Origin: Typhlomys cinereus
Lineage: Eukaryota; Chordata; Mammalia; Rodentia; Platacanthomyidae
NCBI GenBank assembly: GCA_023101885.1
Contig: JALPQD010000516.1
Coordinates: forward strand, 7,646-71,645
Direction of reading: 5' to 3'
DNA length: 64,000 nt
The notes under the pieces: model-generated
What the model was told of the DNA's origin: nothing
What the model saw: the letters and a program-made list of their open reading frames with translations, nothing else
Database searches by the model: none
Part shown: positions 1 to 9,505 of the stretch, in pieces
Numbering within the stretch: position 1 is the stretch's first letter
Layout: each line of letters begins with the position of its first letter
Program-made: the position numbers and the translations under genes

Positions 1-306
1 GAGCGGAAGGCAGACGCCCTGGAGGCCATGAGGCAATACAACGGGGTCCCTCTGCGTGGCCGCCCTATGAACATCCAGCTCGTGACGTCACAGATCGACG
101 CACAGCGGAGACCCACACAAAGCGGGAGCAGAGGCGGCTCGGGAGCATTTGGCAGTGGTGGCGGTGCTCCCAGAGGGACTCGCCGAGGCAGCTGGCAGCG
201 GCGGGGAAGAGGCCGAGGCACCGGCGCCAATTCCAAACAGCAGCTCTCGGCGGAGGAGCTGGATGCACAGCTGGATGCCTACCGTGAAAGCATGGACACC
301 AGCTAA
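1..306 (+). CDS. ALYREF: ALYREF-like retrocopy 1 (3' part; 5' part outside window)
   Basis: The frame is open from base 1 to the TAA at 304-306 and encodes the second half of an ALYREF-type mRNA export adaptor: the end of the RRM ([18 protein letters not shown], then [11 protein letters not shown]), a Gly/Arg-rich linker, and the C-terminal helix [12 protein letters not shown] ending MDTS. In the family that last motif (C-UBM) binds the RNA helicase UAP56/DDX39B, and the Arg-rich linker helps recruit NXF1 in the TREX complex in the nucleus. No intron interrupts the domains, unlike the parental gene, so this is a retrocopy. The visible part has no lesion. Two more copies follow in tandem at about 2.46 and 4.95 kb. 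Whether the missing N-terminus is intact cannot be seen. Confidence 0.8.
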   Translation, partial: ERKADALEAMRQYNGVPLRGRPMNIQLVTSQIDAQRRPTQSGSRGGSGAFGSGGGAPRGTRRGSWQRRGRGRGTGANSKQQLSAEELDAQLDAYRESMDTS

Positions 307-564
307 ACAGCCAGCAAATCCACGTGTGCAGCAGAACCCAGGCGTTGGTCGCCCCCGGATTTGGGGTTTTCTCTTTTCAAATAGGACTTCAAAACTTAGG
401 AAAGGTTTTTCCCCTTTTTTTCTTGGGTTCTCAAATTCTGAAACAGACCCGTTTTGGTTTTGTGCCGAATGACTTTGGGGATAAATTTTACTGGTTCCTG
501 TTGTGGGGAAGGTGGTATTCTCATCGTTACTGTAGTGAAATAAGAGCGTGCGTAGAATAAATGA

Positions 565-660
565 GTAGATAAATTGATTGATTGATAGATAGATAGATAT
601 ATAGATAGATACGTAAATAGATGGATACATATTAGATACGTAAATAGATAAATAAATAAA
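565..660. repeat. GATA/GTAAATA microsatellite in array unit 1
   Basis: Repeats of GATA and GTAAATAGAT just 3' of the retrocopy. The same tract, with different repeat numbers, occurs at about 3075-3170 and 5580-5665. Confidence 0.85.
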
Positions 661-699
661 GTTACATTTTAACACTCGCCCACGTAGTGATGTGTTTGG

Positions 700-800
700 C
701 TAATTTTCTGAGACAGGGTCTCCAGAGGCCAGGCTGGCTTCGGTTCATTCATAGTAATCCTGGCTCACCTCCCCGAGTGCTGAAATTATACGTGGGAGCG
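700..800 (-). mobile_element. B1-like SINE relic (antisense) in array unit
   Basis: GAGACAGGGTCTC, then CCAGGCTGGCTTCG and CTGGCTCACCTCCC, then GAGTGCTGAAATTAT. These are the successive landmarks of an antisense B1/7SL-type SINE. It is repeated at about 3215-3315 and 5705-5805, so it predates amplification of the unit. Confidence 0.55.
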
Positions 801-1075
801 ATGGAAGATTGATTGGAAGACAGCGATTTCATGGAATTTTTTAATCCTTGACCTTTCTTGACCCCGAGTGGATGGATCATAGAAACTGTGCTCGTCCTGA
901 CTCTGTAAGCCCTCATGTTCATTGTCACGGAAACTTCCTTTTTACTGCCCTCTTTCTCTGAAGTTATAAACACGGTTGGCAAAGGAAGGAGAGGGCTTCA
1001 GGAACACAGGAATAGTCTCTCAACCTTTTCACAGTTTATACCGAATCCGACCATGGTTCCAACACTTGAGACACG
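765..1075 (+). repeat. Block A: diverged copy of the retrocopy 5' flank
   Basis: This stretch (for example GACAGCGATTTCATGG, CTTGACCCCGAGTGGA, AACACGGTTGGCAAAGGAAG) matches block A' at about 1725-2035 with clear divergence. The alignment runs to an ATG-bearing CCATGG at 1051-1056, level with the retrocopy start codon. It recurs at about 3285-3575 and, truncated, at 5775-5948. Confidence 0.7.
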
Positions 1076-1079
1076 GAAT

Positions 1080-1700
1080 GTCTACCACAGAGAGGCAAGG
1101 CCCGCTCTTGTGACACGTAAATCACAGGAGAGTTCTCCATAAGATTAGCAAAATGGTGTGTCAGTCAATGTGTGAGCAAGTCCTTGCTTTCCACACGATC
1201 TCTTCTCTCTTCATCTTTCAAGCCTCAGTCAGTCACCCCGGAACAAAGCTACATTCCAATCTCGTGTAGCAGGAATGGTGGAGTAGGTGCGGTCAATCAG
1301 GCGTGGGGATGATAGGATAATGGGAGGAGCGGATTGATCCAGACTCCGATCTGATTGGAGGTGGAAGTTGCCGAGGGGGAGACACCGGAAGACAGAGGTG
1401 TGATAGAAAGCTTCAGGCGCCATCCAGTGCAGTGCAGCCTCAGACTGCGGCCTGGATCGCTAGGAGCTAGGAGGCCAGAGCACCCGGCAGAACTCATCCA
1501 GGTACTGGAAGTCGTCCTCCTGTGCACACGGGTTAGAGGCATCAGGAAAACTTTCTTGGCTTCTTTCCCTTCGGGGAGATAGATCGAAGAGGGTCTTTCT
1601 CTGTAGTTTGGGCTTTCCTGGATCTTTGAAATTTCTTAGCTCAGCAGAGATCTTTCTGGAGCGTTGGGGGTAGGACCTCCTTTTCCACACACGTGACACC
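1080..1700. other. Unrecognised middle segment of the array unit
   Basis: Between blocks A and A' lies about 620 bp that I cannot assign. It recurs at about 3595-4200. On the - strand it carries an open, basic stretch (1460-1699; in the next unit 4002-4391) with YPQRSRKISAELRNF and KLQRKTLFDLSPR. The two copies are nearly identical DNA, so the open frames are not independent evidence for coding. No promoter or splice signal was recognised. Confidence 0.4.
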
Positions 1701-1724
1701 CAAGCAACGAATCCAATCCTGCCT

Positions 1725-2035
1725 CACCTCCCTGATGCTGAATCTGGAAGCGTGAGCGGTGGAAGATTTGCTTGGAAGACAGCGATCTCGTGGGAATATA
1801 TTAATCCTTGACATTTCTTGACCCCGAGTTGAGAGATCGTAGAAAGTGTGTCTTTCGGGACTCTGTCAGCCTCGTGTTCATCTTCACGGAAACTCCTTCC
1901 GTTCTGTCTTCTTCCTCGAAGTTGTAAACACGATTGGCAAAGGAAGGAGAGGCTAGGGGAACACGGGGATATTCCGAAAGCTTTTCTCAAATTACATTGG
2001 AGAGCCGAGACCCCGATCGCGCGGCCCGCCATGGA
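1725..2035 (+). promoter_or_regulatory. Block A': 5' flank of ALYREF retrocopy 2 (putative promoter/5' UTR)
   Basis: This is the sequence directly upstream of the retrocopy ATG, conserved at about 4225-4533 before copy 3. It rises in CpG content toward the start codon (CCCGATCGCGCGGCCCGCC). Promoter function is inferred from position only. No TATA box is evident. Confidence 0.35.
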
Positions 2036-2762
2036 CCTCCAAGATGGATATGTCTCTGGACGAACATCATCAAGCTGAACCGGAGCCCAGCGCGGCGGCC
2101 GCGGCGCGGGCCGGGGACGCGGCAGGGCCGCTTGGCAGGGCTGGGCCGCGGGGGCGGGCCCATGCGGAACCGGCCGGCCCTCACCCGCGGCGTCGCGGCG
2201 GGCGGCAGGAATCGGCCGGCGCCCTACAGCGGGCCGAAGCGGTGCTCGACAAGTGGCAGCACGACCTCTTTGCAGCGGCTTCGGGGGGGCGGAGGCGGGC
2301 CTGGAGACCGGCGGCAGACTTCTGCTGTCCAACCTGCACTTCGGGCTTTCGGGCGCCGACGTTCAGGAACTCTTCGCTGAATTCAGAACGCTCAGGGAGG
2401 CAGCCGTGCACTACGATCAGTGTGGGCGAAGCTTAGGGACGGCATTCCTGCACTTTGAGCGGAAGGCAGACGCCCTGGAGGCCATGAGGCAATACAACGG
2501 GGTTCCTCTGCGTGGCCGCCCTATGAACATCCAGCTCGTGACGTCACAGATCGACGCACAGCGGAGACCCACACAAAGCGGGAGCAGAGGCGGCTCGGGA
2601 GCATTTGGCAGTGGTGGCGGTGCTCCCAGAGGGACTCGCCGAGGCAGCTGGCAGCGGCGGGGAAGAGGCCGAGGCACCGGCGCCAATTCCAAACAGCAGC
2701 TCTCGGCGGAGGAGCTGGATGCACAGCTGGACGCCTACCTTGAAAGCATGGACACCAGCTAA
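2031..2762 (+). pseudogene. ALYREF: ALYREF-like retrocopy 2, N-terminal frameshifts
   Basis: Second tandem copy. The ATG at 2031 is followed by an extra base relative to copy 3, which sends the frame to an early stop. The next ATG (2044, start of the N-terminal UAP56-binding motif MDMSLD) is followed by another one-base insertion (GACGAACATC against GACGACATC). A further frame change lies near 2250. From about 2260 to the TAA at 2760-2762 the frame is open and gives a complete RRM ([10 protein letters not shown] as RNP2-like, [11 protein letters not shown] as RNP1-like), the Gly/Arg linker and the intact C-terminal [12 protein letters not shown]...MDTS. The lesions are all single-base indels in a GC-rich stretch, so consensus error is possible. 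If real, the copy encodes at best an RRM plus C-terminal fragment lacking the N-terminal helicase-binding motif. Confidence 0.8.
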
Positions 2763-4533
2763 ACAGCCAGCAAATCCACGTGTGCAGCAGAACCCAGGCG
2801 TCGGTCGCCACCGGCATCTCCAGTGGGAGGGGGGCGGCTGGACTGTGCAGCCAATGACGGGATTTGGGGTTTTCTCTTTTCAAATAGGACTTCCAAATTC
2901 AGGAAAGGTTTTTCCCCTTTTTTTCTTGGGTTCTCAAATTCTGAAACAGACCCGTTTTTGTTTTGTGCCTAATGACATTGGGGATAAATTTTACTGCTTC
3001 CTGTTGTGGGGAAGGTGGTATTCTCATCGTTACTGTAGTGAAATAAGAGCGTGCGTAGAATAAATGAGTAGATAAATTGATTGATTGATAGATTGACAGA
3101 GAGATAGATAGATAGATACGTAAATAGATGGATACATAAATCGATAGATACGTAAATAGATAAATAAATAAAGTTACATTTTAACACTCGCCCACGTAGT
3201 GATGTGTTTGGCTAATTTTCTGAGACAGGGTCTCCAGAGGCCAGGCTGGCTTCGGTTGGAATTCATAGTAATCCTGGCTCACCTCCCCGAGTGCTGAAAT
3301 TATACGTGTGAGCGATGGAAGATTTGATTGGAAGACAGCGATTTCACTGGGAATTTTTTAATCCTTGACCCTTTCTTGACCCCGAGTGGAGTGATCATAG
3401 AAACTGTGTTCGTCATGACTCTGTAAGCCTCATGTTCATTGTCACGGAAACTTCCTTTTTTACTGCCCTGTTTCTCTGAAGTTAGAAACACGGTTGGCAA
3501 AGGAAGGAGAGGCTTCAGGAACACAGGAATAGTCTGTCAACCTTTTCACAGTTTATACCGAATCCGCCATGGTTCCAACACTTGAGACACGGAATGTCTA
3601 CACAGAGAGGCAGGCCCGCTCTTGTGACACGTAAATCACAAGGAGAGTTCTCCATAAGATTAGCAAAATGGTGTCAGTCAATGTGTGAGCAAGTCCTGCT
3701 TTCCACACGACATCTTCTCTTCATCTTTCAAGCCTCAGTCAGTCACCCGGAACAAAGCTACATTCCAATCTCGTGTAGCAGGATGGTGAGTAGGTGCGGT
3801 CAATCAGGCGTGGGGATGATAGGATAATGGGAGGAGGCGGATTGATCCAGAATCCGATCTGATTGGAGAGTGGAAGTTGCCGAGGGGGAGACACCGGAAG
3901 ACAGAGGTGTGAGAGAAGCTTCAGGCGCCATCCAGTGCAGTGCAGCCTCAGACTGAGGCCTGGATCGCTAGGAGCTAGGAGGCCAGAGCACCCGGCAGAA
4001 CTCATCCAGGTACTGGAAAGTCGTCCTCCTGTGCACCACGGGTAGAGGCATCAGGAAACTTTCTTGGCTTCTCCCTTCGGGGAGATAGATCGAAGAGGGT
4101 CTTTCTCTGTAGTTTGGGCTTTCCTGGATCTTTGAAATTTCTTAGCTCAGCAGAGATCTTTCTGGAGCGTTGGGGGTAGGACCTCCTTTTCCACACACGT
4201 GACCAAGCACGAATCCAATCCTGCCTCACCTCCCTGAGTGCTGAATTCGGAAGCGTGAAGCGGTTGGAAGATTTGCTTGGAAGACATCGATCTCGTGGGA
4301 ATCTATAATCCTTGACATTTCTTGACCCCGAGTTGAGAGATCGTAGAACGTGTGTCTTTCGGGACTCTGTAAGCCTCGTGTTCATCTTCACGGAAACTTC
4401 CTTCCGTTCTGTCTTCTTCCTCTGAAGTTGTAAACACGATTGGCAAGGAAGGAGAGGCTAGGGGAACACGGGGATATTCCGAAAGCTTTCTCAAATTACA
4501 TTGGAGAGCCGAGACCCCGATTCCGCGCCCGCC

Positions 4534-5469
4534 ATGGCCTCCAAGATGGATATGTTTCTGGACGACATCATCAAGCTGAACCGGAGCCAGCGCGGCGGCC
4601 GCGGCGCGGGCCGGGGACGCGGCAGGGCCGCTTGGCAGGGCGGCCGCGGCGGCGGGCCCATGCGGATCCGGCCGGCCCTCGCCCGCAGCGTCGCGGGCGG
4701 CGGCAGGAATCGGCCGGCGCCCTACAGCGGGCCGAAGCGGCTGCCCGACAAGTGGCAGCACGACCTCTTCGGCAGCGGCTTCGGGGGCGGAGCCGGCCTG
4801 GAGACCGGCGGCAGACTTCTGCTGTCCAACCTGCACTTCGGGCTGTCGGGCGCCGACGTTCAGGAAGTCTTCGCTGAATTCGGAACGCTCAGGGAGGCAG
4901 CCGTGCACTACGATCGGTGTGGGCGAAGCTTAGGGAAGGCATTCCTGCACTTTGAGCGGAAGGCAGACGCCCTGGAGGCCATGAGGCAATACAACGGGGT
5001 CCCTCTGCGTGGCCGCTCTATGAACATCCAGCTCGTGACGTCACAGATCGACGCACAGCGGAGACCCACACAAAGCGGGAGCAGAGGCGGCTCGGGAGCA
5101 TTTGGCAGTGGTGGCGGTGCTCCCAGAGGGACTCGCCGAGGCAGCTGGCAGCGGCGGGGAAGAGGCCGAGGCACCGGCGCCAATTCCAACAGCAGCTCTC
5201 GGCGGAGGAGCTGGATGCACAGCTGGACGCCTACCGTGAAAGCATGGACACCAGCTAAACAGCCAGCAAATCCACGTGTGCAGCAGAACCCAGGCGTCGG
5301 TCGCCACCGGCATCTCCAGTGGGAGGGGGGCGGCTGGACTGTGCAGCCAATGACGGGATTTGGGGTTTTCTCTTTTCAAATAGGACTTCAAAACTTAGGA
5401 AAGGTTTTTCCCCTTTTTTTTCTGGGTTCTCAAATTCTGAACAGACCCGTTTGGTTTTGTGCCGAATGA
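4534..5469 (+). CDS. ALYREF: ALYREF-like retrocopy 3, C-terminus frameshifted
   Basis: Third tandem copy and the most complete. ATG at 4534 (GCCATGG context, aligned with the family start) opens an ORF of 311 codons. In order: N-terminal UAP56-binding motif ([14 protein letters not shown], residues about 4-17), RGG-rich region (to about 80), and RRM with [10 protein letters not shown] and [11 protein letters not shown]. The Gly/Arg linker follows. At about 5187 one A is missing from the AAA in copies 1 and 2, so from residue about 218 the frame shifts. The C-terminal [12 protein letters not shown]...MDTS helix is lost and replaced by a non-homologous tail ending at 5469. The in-register family stop would be 5256-5258. 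Human ALYREF is about 257 aa. RNA binding and N-terminal helicase contact could survive; the C-terminal contact could not. It may be a decaying retrogene or a sequencing artefact. Confidence 0.75.
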   Translation: MASKMDMFLDDIIKLNRSQRGGRGAGRGRGRAAWQGGRGGGPMRIRPALARSVAGGGRNRPAPYSGPKRLPDKWQHDLFGSGFGGGAGLETGGRLLLSNLHFGLSGADVQEVFAEFGTLREAAVHYDRCGRSLGKAFLHFERKADALEAMRQYNGVPLRGRSMNIQLVTSQIDAQRRPTQSGSRGGSGAFGSGGGAPRGTRRGSWQRRGRGRGTGANSNSSSRRRSWMHSWTPTVKAWTPAKQPANPRVQQNPGVGRHRHLQWEGGGWTVQPMTGFGVFSFQIGLQNLGKVFPLFFLGSQILNRPVWFCAE

Positions 5470-5948
5470 CTTGGGGTGATAAATTTTACTGGTTCCTGTT
5501 GTGGGGAAGGTGGTATTCTCATCGTTACTGTAGTGAAATAAGAGCGTGCGTAGAATGAATGAGTAGATCAATTGATTGAGTGATAGATAGATAGATAGAT
5601 AGATAGATACGTAAATAGATGGATACATAAATCGATAGATACGTAAATAGATAAATAAATAAAGTTACATTTTAACACTCACCCACGTAGTGATGTGTTT
5701 CGCTAATTTTCTGAGACAGGGTCTCCAGAGGCCAGGCTGGCTTCGGTTGGAATTCATAGTAATCCTGGCTCACCTCCCCGAGTGCTGAAATTATACGTGT
5801 GAGCGATGGAAGATTTGATTGGAAGACAGCGATTTCATGGGAATTTTTTAATCCTTGACCTTTCTTGACCCCGAGTGGAGGGATCATAGAAACTGTGTTC
5901 GTCATGACTCTGTAAGCCTCATGTTCATTGTCACGGAAACTTCCTTTT

Positions 5949-6563
5949 TTGCCGCGTCCCTATCCAACTAATCTGGTAGAATATGTCTCAGTTTGAAAAA
6001 GGTGGATTCAAAGTATCATGTTTTGGGATAAGGACATGGCTTTATTTTAGAGAAATAAGGAAAAATATGGAAATTGTCAGGCCTTGGTGTTTCTTCCCAG
6101 CACAGGCCTAAAAGCCTGTCCTCTGAGGAAGGTCACAGTAACGCCCAAGGACAGGGGCTGGGCATTCTCTCCTAGACAATTCAAGTTTTGCCTCAGGCAG
6201 GAAGAATTCTTATGGTAATTAGGAGTGCCCTTCCCCTAGTTATGGCACCTAGGTTTTGGTTTTCTTTAGGACAATTCAAGTCTTGCCTCTGGCAGGAATT
6301 CTTATGGTAATTAGGGGTGCCCTTTGTTAGGGTTTTTTGGAACTAGCTTCCTGCTCTCTGTTCTAGAAAAGAAGCCTGCTTTTTAAGTTTAGTCAAATAC
6401 TAAATAGAAATTTCATGTCTAGTCATTTATAATAAGTAGACTTGTTAGCCAAAATGTGTGCAATGATTTAAGGAAATTAGAGAATAACTTCTAGAGTCTT
6501 AAAACATAGGTTGGGTAGGATTCCCACCTATGTACTAACTCAGAATTCCAGAAGTACAAGACT
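5949..6563. other. Probable ERV-derived sequence at the array breakpoint, with an internal duplication
   Basis: At 5948/5949 the array sequence (TCACGGAAACTTCCTTTTTT) stops and AT-rich unrelated sequence begins. It contains a diverged direct repeat of about 55 bp (6174-6232 and 6270-6324, GACAATTCAAGT.TTGCCTC..GGCAGG). It runs into the pol-like segment that follows, so it is probably part of the same element. No coding capacity was recognised. Confidence 0.35.
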
Positions 6564-6960
6564 ATGCTCTCATCTCAGTCCACCGGAACCTTAAAAGAAA
6601 CTGTGATACCCTCTTACCTGGCTGAAGCCAAGGAAGAGACCATCATGCCAGAAAGTCTAGATGCCAAGACTGCCCTGGAGATGGTAGTTGCAATCCAAAC
6701 TGGGAAAATCCATGTCAGAAGCAAAGGGGGCTGTGTCTTTCCTACCCCAAACAGCACTCTTATGAGAAATCACAGAGATGGACCATCTGAGTGCACTCCC
6801 ACCAATGATCGCCTCTGCCCCGAAAGAGACACCCTTGGCATATGGGGCCTGACTGGACCCCAGGTTTGGAGTATGCATGGTTCACAGATGGGTCATCTAA
6901 CTGATGGCAATACGCTTCTGGAATTCTTCAAAAGAAGACATAAACAACCTTACTATTAAA
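6564..6960 (+). pseudogene. Endogenous retrovirus pol fragment (RNase H region), decayed
   Basis: A decayed reading frame includes AWFTDGSS at 6875-6898, followed two codons later by a stop. W[FY]TDGSS with its Asp is the start of the RNase H domain of retroviral pol, and the spacing and preceding Trp look gammaretrovirus-like (class I). The 131-codon ORF here (6564-6959) is in a different frame from the motif, so the fragment is frameshifted and non-functional. An LTR follows at 7254 in the same orientation. Confidence 0.6.
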
Positions 6961-7253
6961 GAAATAGAAGGATGCTATTATAGAAGTTATTCTTTTAATA
7001 CCTATATTGCTTAAGTGTTTTCTTCAGTGCATACCTCAGTGTTCCATCGACAGAACCAGCTATAGCTTATGGGCCTTGAGTATTCAAGTCAAGGCCCCCC
7101 CCCCCTTTGGAGATGTGGTTTAAGCTTAGATAGTAGAGACTACATGAGCCACATACATCTTCCCAAGTTAGAACCTGCTGATGTCGACCTGCCTGACTGA
7201 GAGTATCAACCTGGAGAGGACAACAGCCAAAGCTCACGCTGGGACTTGTGGGG

Positions 7254-7834
7254 TGTTGAGGATTCCTATAGTTAACTGTAAAATATGTTCCTTGCTAAAT
7301 TCAATAAGAGAACATTCTGCCTCTGTATTTTAAAAGAAAACAGTCTCTGTTAAAACGTGGGCTCAGCCCCCACAGCCGGTGAAGCATTATAGATTAGATA
7401 AGTTTTCAAATACTGAGAATGTTCCTGTTAAGTGCCTTTGTCCTGAAGCAATGGGTTAGGTTCTTGAAAAAAGAACAAAGGGTCCACCCTGAAGGTGACT
7501 TTGCTGATTATCTATTATGTATGCAACATTCTTTACCCCGAAAGTTTCTGTATAATGTATGCAACATTCTTTACCCCAAAAGTTTCTGTATAATGTATGC
7601 AACATTCTTTACCCCAAAAGTTTCTGTATAATGTATGCAACATTCTTTACCCCAAAAGTTTCTGTATAATGTATGCAACATTTTACCCCACCAAAGTTTC
7701 TGTATAAAAGCTGTCACGAAAGTTTCAATAAACGGGTTCAGGATTCACTCGGACGAGAGGGAGCTGCGTGTGTTCTGTTCTCCACCCGGTCCTGGGGAGC
7801 CCTGGTCTCGAGGCTGCGACTCTGGTCTGCAGCA
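7254..7834 (+). mobile_element. ERV LTR (3' LTR of the preceding fragment)
   Basis: It starts TGTTGAGG directly after a short purine/G run (GGGACTTGTGGGG) and probably ends ..GCAGCA near 7834. The U3 part has five 38-bp tandem repeats, then TATAAAA at 7703-7709 and AATAAA at 7727-7732. The first and last bases are inferred from the TG...CA rule. The ambiguous base N at 7836 lies just outside the end. Confidence 0.65.
7517..7706 (+). repeat. Five 38-bp tandem repeats in the LTR U3
   Basis: Units start at 7517, 7555, 7593, 7631 and 7669. The first four run ATGTATGCAACATTC...TTTCTGTATA. The fifth diverges (CATTTTACCCCACC) and its TGTATA end continues into the real TATAAAA box. Each unit therefore ends with a TATA-like element. 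Confidence 0.95.
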
Positions 7835-8935
7835 ANATGTCGTACTGTCTACAAACTTTCCAGATACCTTAATGATAAATGAGACCAAGGGTTGTATTTG
7901 AGTTGCATAACTTTACGAGTAACCTCAAGTGACAAACAAAGGCCTATGTTATTATGTAAGCCGTTAATATATAACGGTAGTGGGTTAAATAATGCTCCCA
8001 AAAATTCACCTCTGCACAGAACCTTATTTAGAAAGAGATGAAACAGTTGGGGATTCTGTGATGAGTCATCCTGACAGGCATCCTTATAAGAAGACACACG
8101 GAAGAACACTGTATAAAAATGGAGGGAGAGGACCTGTAACAAATCTAACAATCTGAGTTTGCTCCTCAGAGCCTCCAAGGAGAGAGTCAACTCCTACAAG
8201 CTGTCTTCCAGCCTGCACATGCTTGAATACACACACACACACACACAAATCATATATATGATGGAGAGTGACTGAGGAAGACGCTTGGTATGGCTACTGA
8301 CCTCTGCATGCACCTACACACACATACATGTGCACCTGCACACACATACATGTGCACCCCACACACAAGTAACCTGCACACATCTCACACACACGCACAC
8401 AGACATCATCATCATCATAAATAAGAGTAAAAAATTTAAAAAGAAAACAATTCAGATAAGAAAGAGTGTTCTGTGACTCCTTCATACTTCAAACCCCTCC
8501 CATCCTGAGCAAGGTGGGGAGAAAAGAGGGCGTTCGGTGGTCCTTAAGGACAAATTACTCTTGTGGATAGAGCCCGATGCACCAGCCGACACCACGAACC
8601 CACTCCTATCCCCACAACTGCGAAGTCTAGGGTGACACTTGTCTATGTGCCCTTCTGAAGACCAGCCGACCAATCTACCACCAGCATCCAACAGCAACCA
8701 GGCCCATCTTCGGTAGCTGACTCGCCCCTAGGCTCCAGGAGAGGGTGGTCCACCAACAGAGGAAGGACGCTTAGGACAGGTGAGGGAGGGGAGGGGCGCT
8801 GCCGGGAAGGGCCAGCCTGGGCCACATACCTAGCAGAGCAGAACACAATCACAAAAGAACCTGCAGGAGACCACAGCAGCAACTGTAGGAAAAGGAAGGT
8901 CCCCTAGCCCTTTTGCATTAAAAATCACATGTTAA

Positions 8936-9160
8936 GGGCTGGAGAGATGGCTCAGGGGTTAAGACTCTGCCCCACAAACAGAAAGTCCTGAGTTTGGACC
9001 CCAGGTCCCACACAAAAACGCCAGATGGAAACCGCAGCACCCTGCAATTCCCACCATGGTGGGTGGAGCATGGGAAATCTCCAGAGAAGCACTGGACCAC
9101 ATTGTTTCCAAAGGACGTACTCTCCTCCCTTCCCATGAATCTCATCCTCCCATGAATGAG
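8936..9160 (+). mobile_element. tRNA-derived SINE, copy 1
   Basis: Begins GGCTGGAGAGATGGCTCAGG (A-box head), then a tRNA-like B-box region (GAGTTTGGACCCC) and the body (CCAGATGGAAACC, TGGTGGGTGGAGCATGGG). The tail is diverged. Confidence 0.8.
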
Positions 9161-9211
9161 ACCCAAAGCATCAACAACCTATTTTTATTTATTTATCTAT
9201 CTACTTATTTA

Positions 9212-9212
<1 letters not shown>

Positions 9213-9260
<48 letters not shown>

Positions 9261-9505
9261 CAGAGGGCATGTAGTGTCCCTGTGGAGGACCAAGGGTGAT
9301 TTCTGGAATCATCCTGGATTACTTCTATCTCCTTTTGCTTCACTCTGGAATTTTCCAGGCTCTGCCCACCAAGGCTGGAAGTACAAGCTGCCATTTCCGC
9401 TTGGTGGTTTTGTTTCTTTTTTTTTACGTGGGACCTGGGCTTCAAACTCAGGACCCTCTGTTTGCAAAGCAGGATCTTAACTCCTGAGCCATCGCTCGAG
9501 CTCCC
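9213..9505 (-). mobile_element. tRNA-derived SINE, copy 2 (antisense) with (GT)n tail
   Basis: The antisense body (GTCCCTGTGGAGGACCAAGG, ATCATCCTGGATTACTTCTA) ends in GAGCCATCGCTCGAGCTCCC. The GT run at 9213-9258 is the CA-rich tail of the element. Confidence 0.85.

Larger units (their letters stand above)
307..5948 (+). repeat. Tandem array of ALYREF-retrocopy units (period 2456-2496 bp)
   Basis: The sequence after the copy 1 stop (307-2030) recurs almost base for base after copy 2 (2763-4533), and its first 690 bp recur after copy 3 (5259-5948). Stop-to-stop distances are 2456 and 2496 bp. Each unit holds, in order: the retrocopy, a 3' UTR-like stretch with AATAAA (near 557), a GATA-type microsatellite, an antisense B1-like relic, promoter-like block A, about 650 bp of unrecognised sequence, and block A' leading into the next retrocopy. 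Copies differ by scattered substitutions and many one-base indels. The array begins before base 1, so its copy number is unknown. Confidence 0.9.

Noticed and set aside
4002..4391. 129-codon antisense ORF as a second gene of the array
   Set aside because: The equivalent in the neighbouring unit is broken into a shorter frame, and no family or expression signal is visible; kept only as a low-interest finding.
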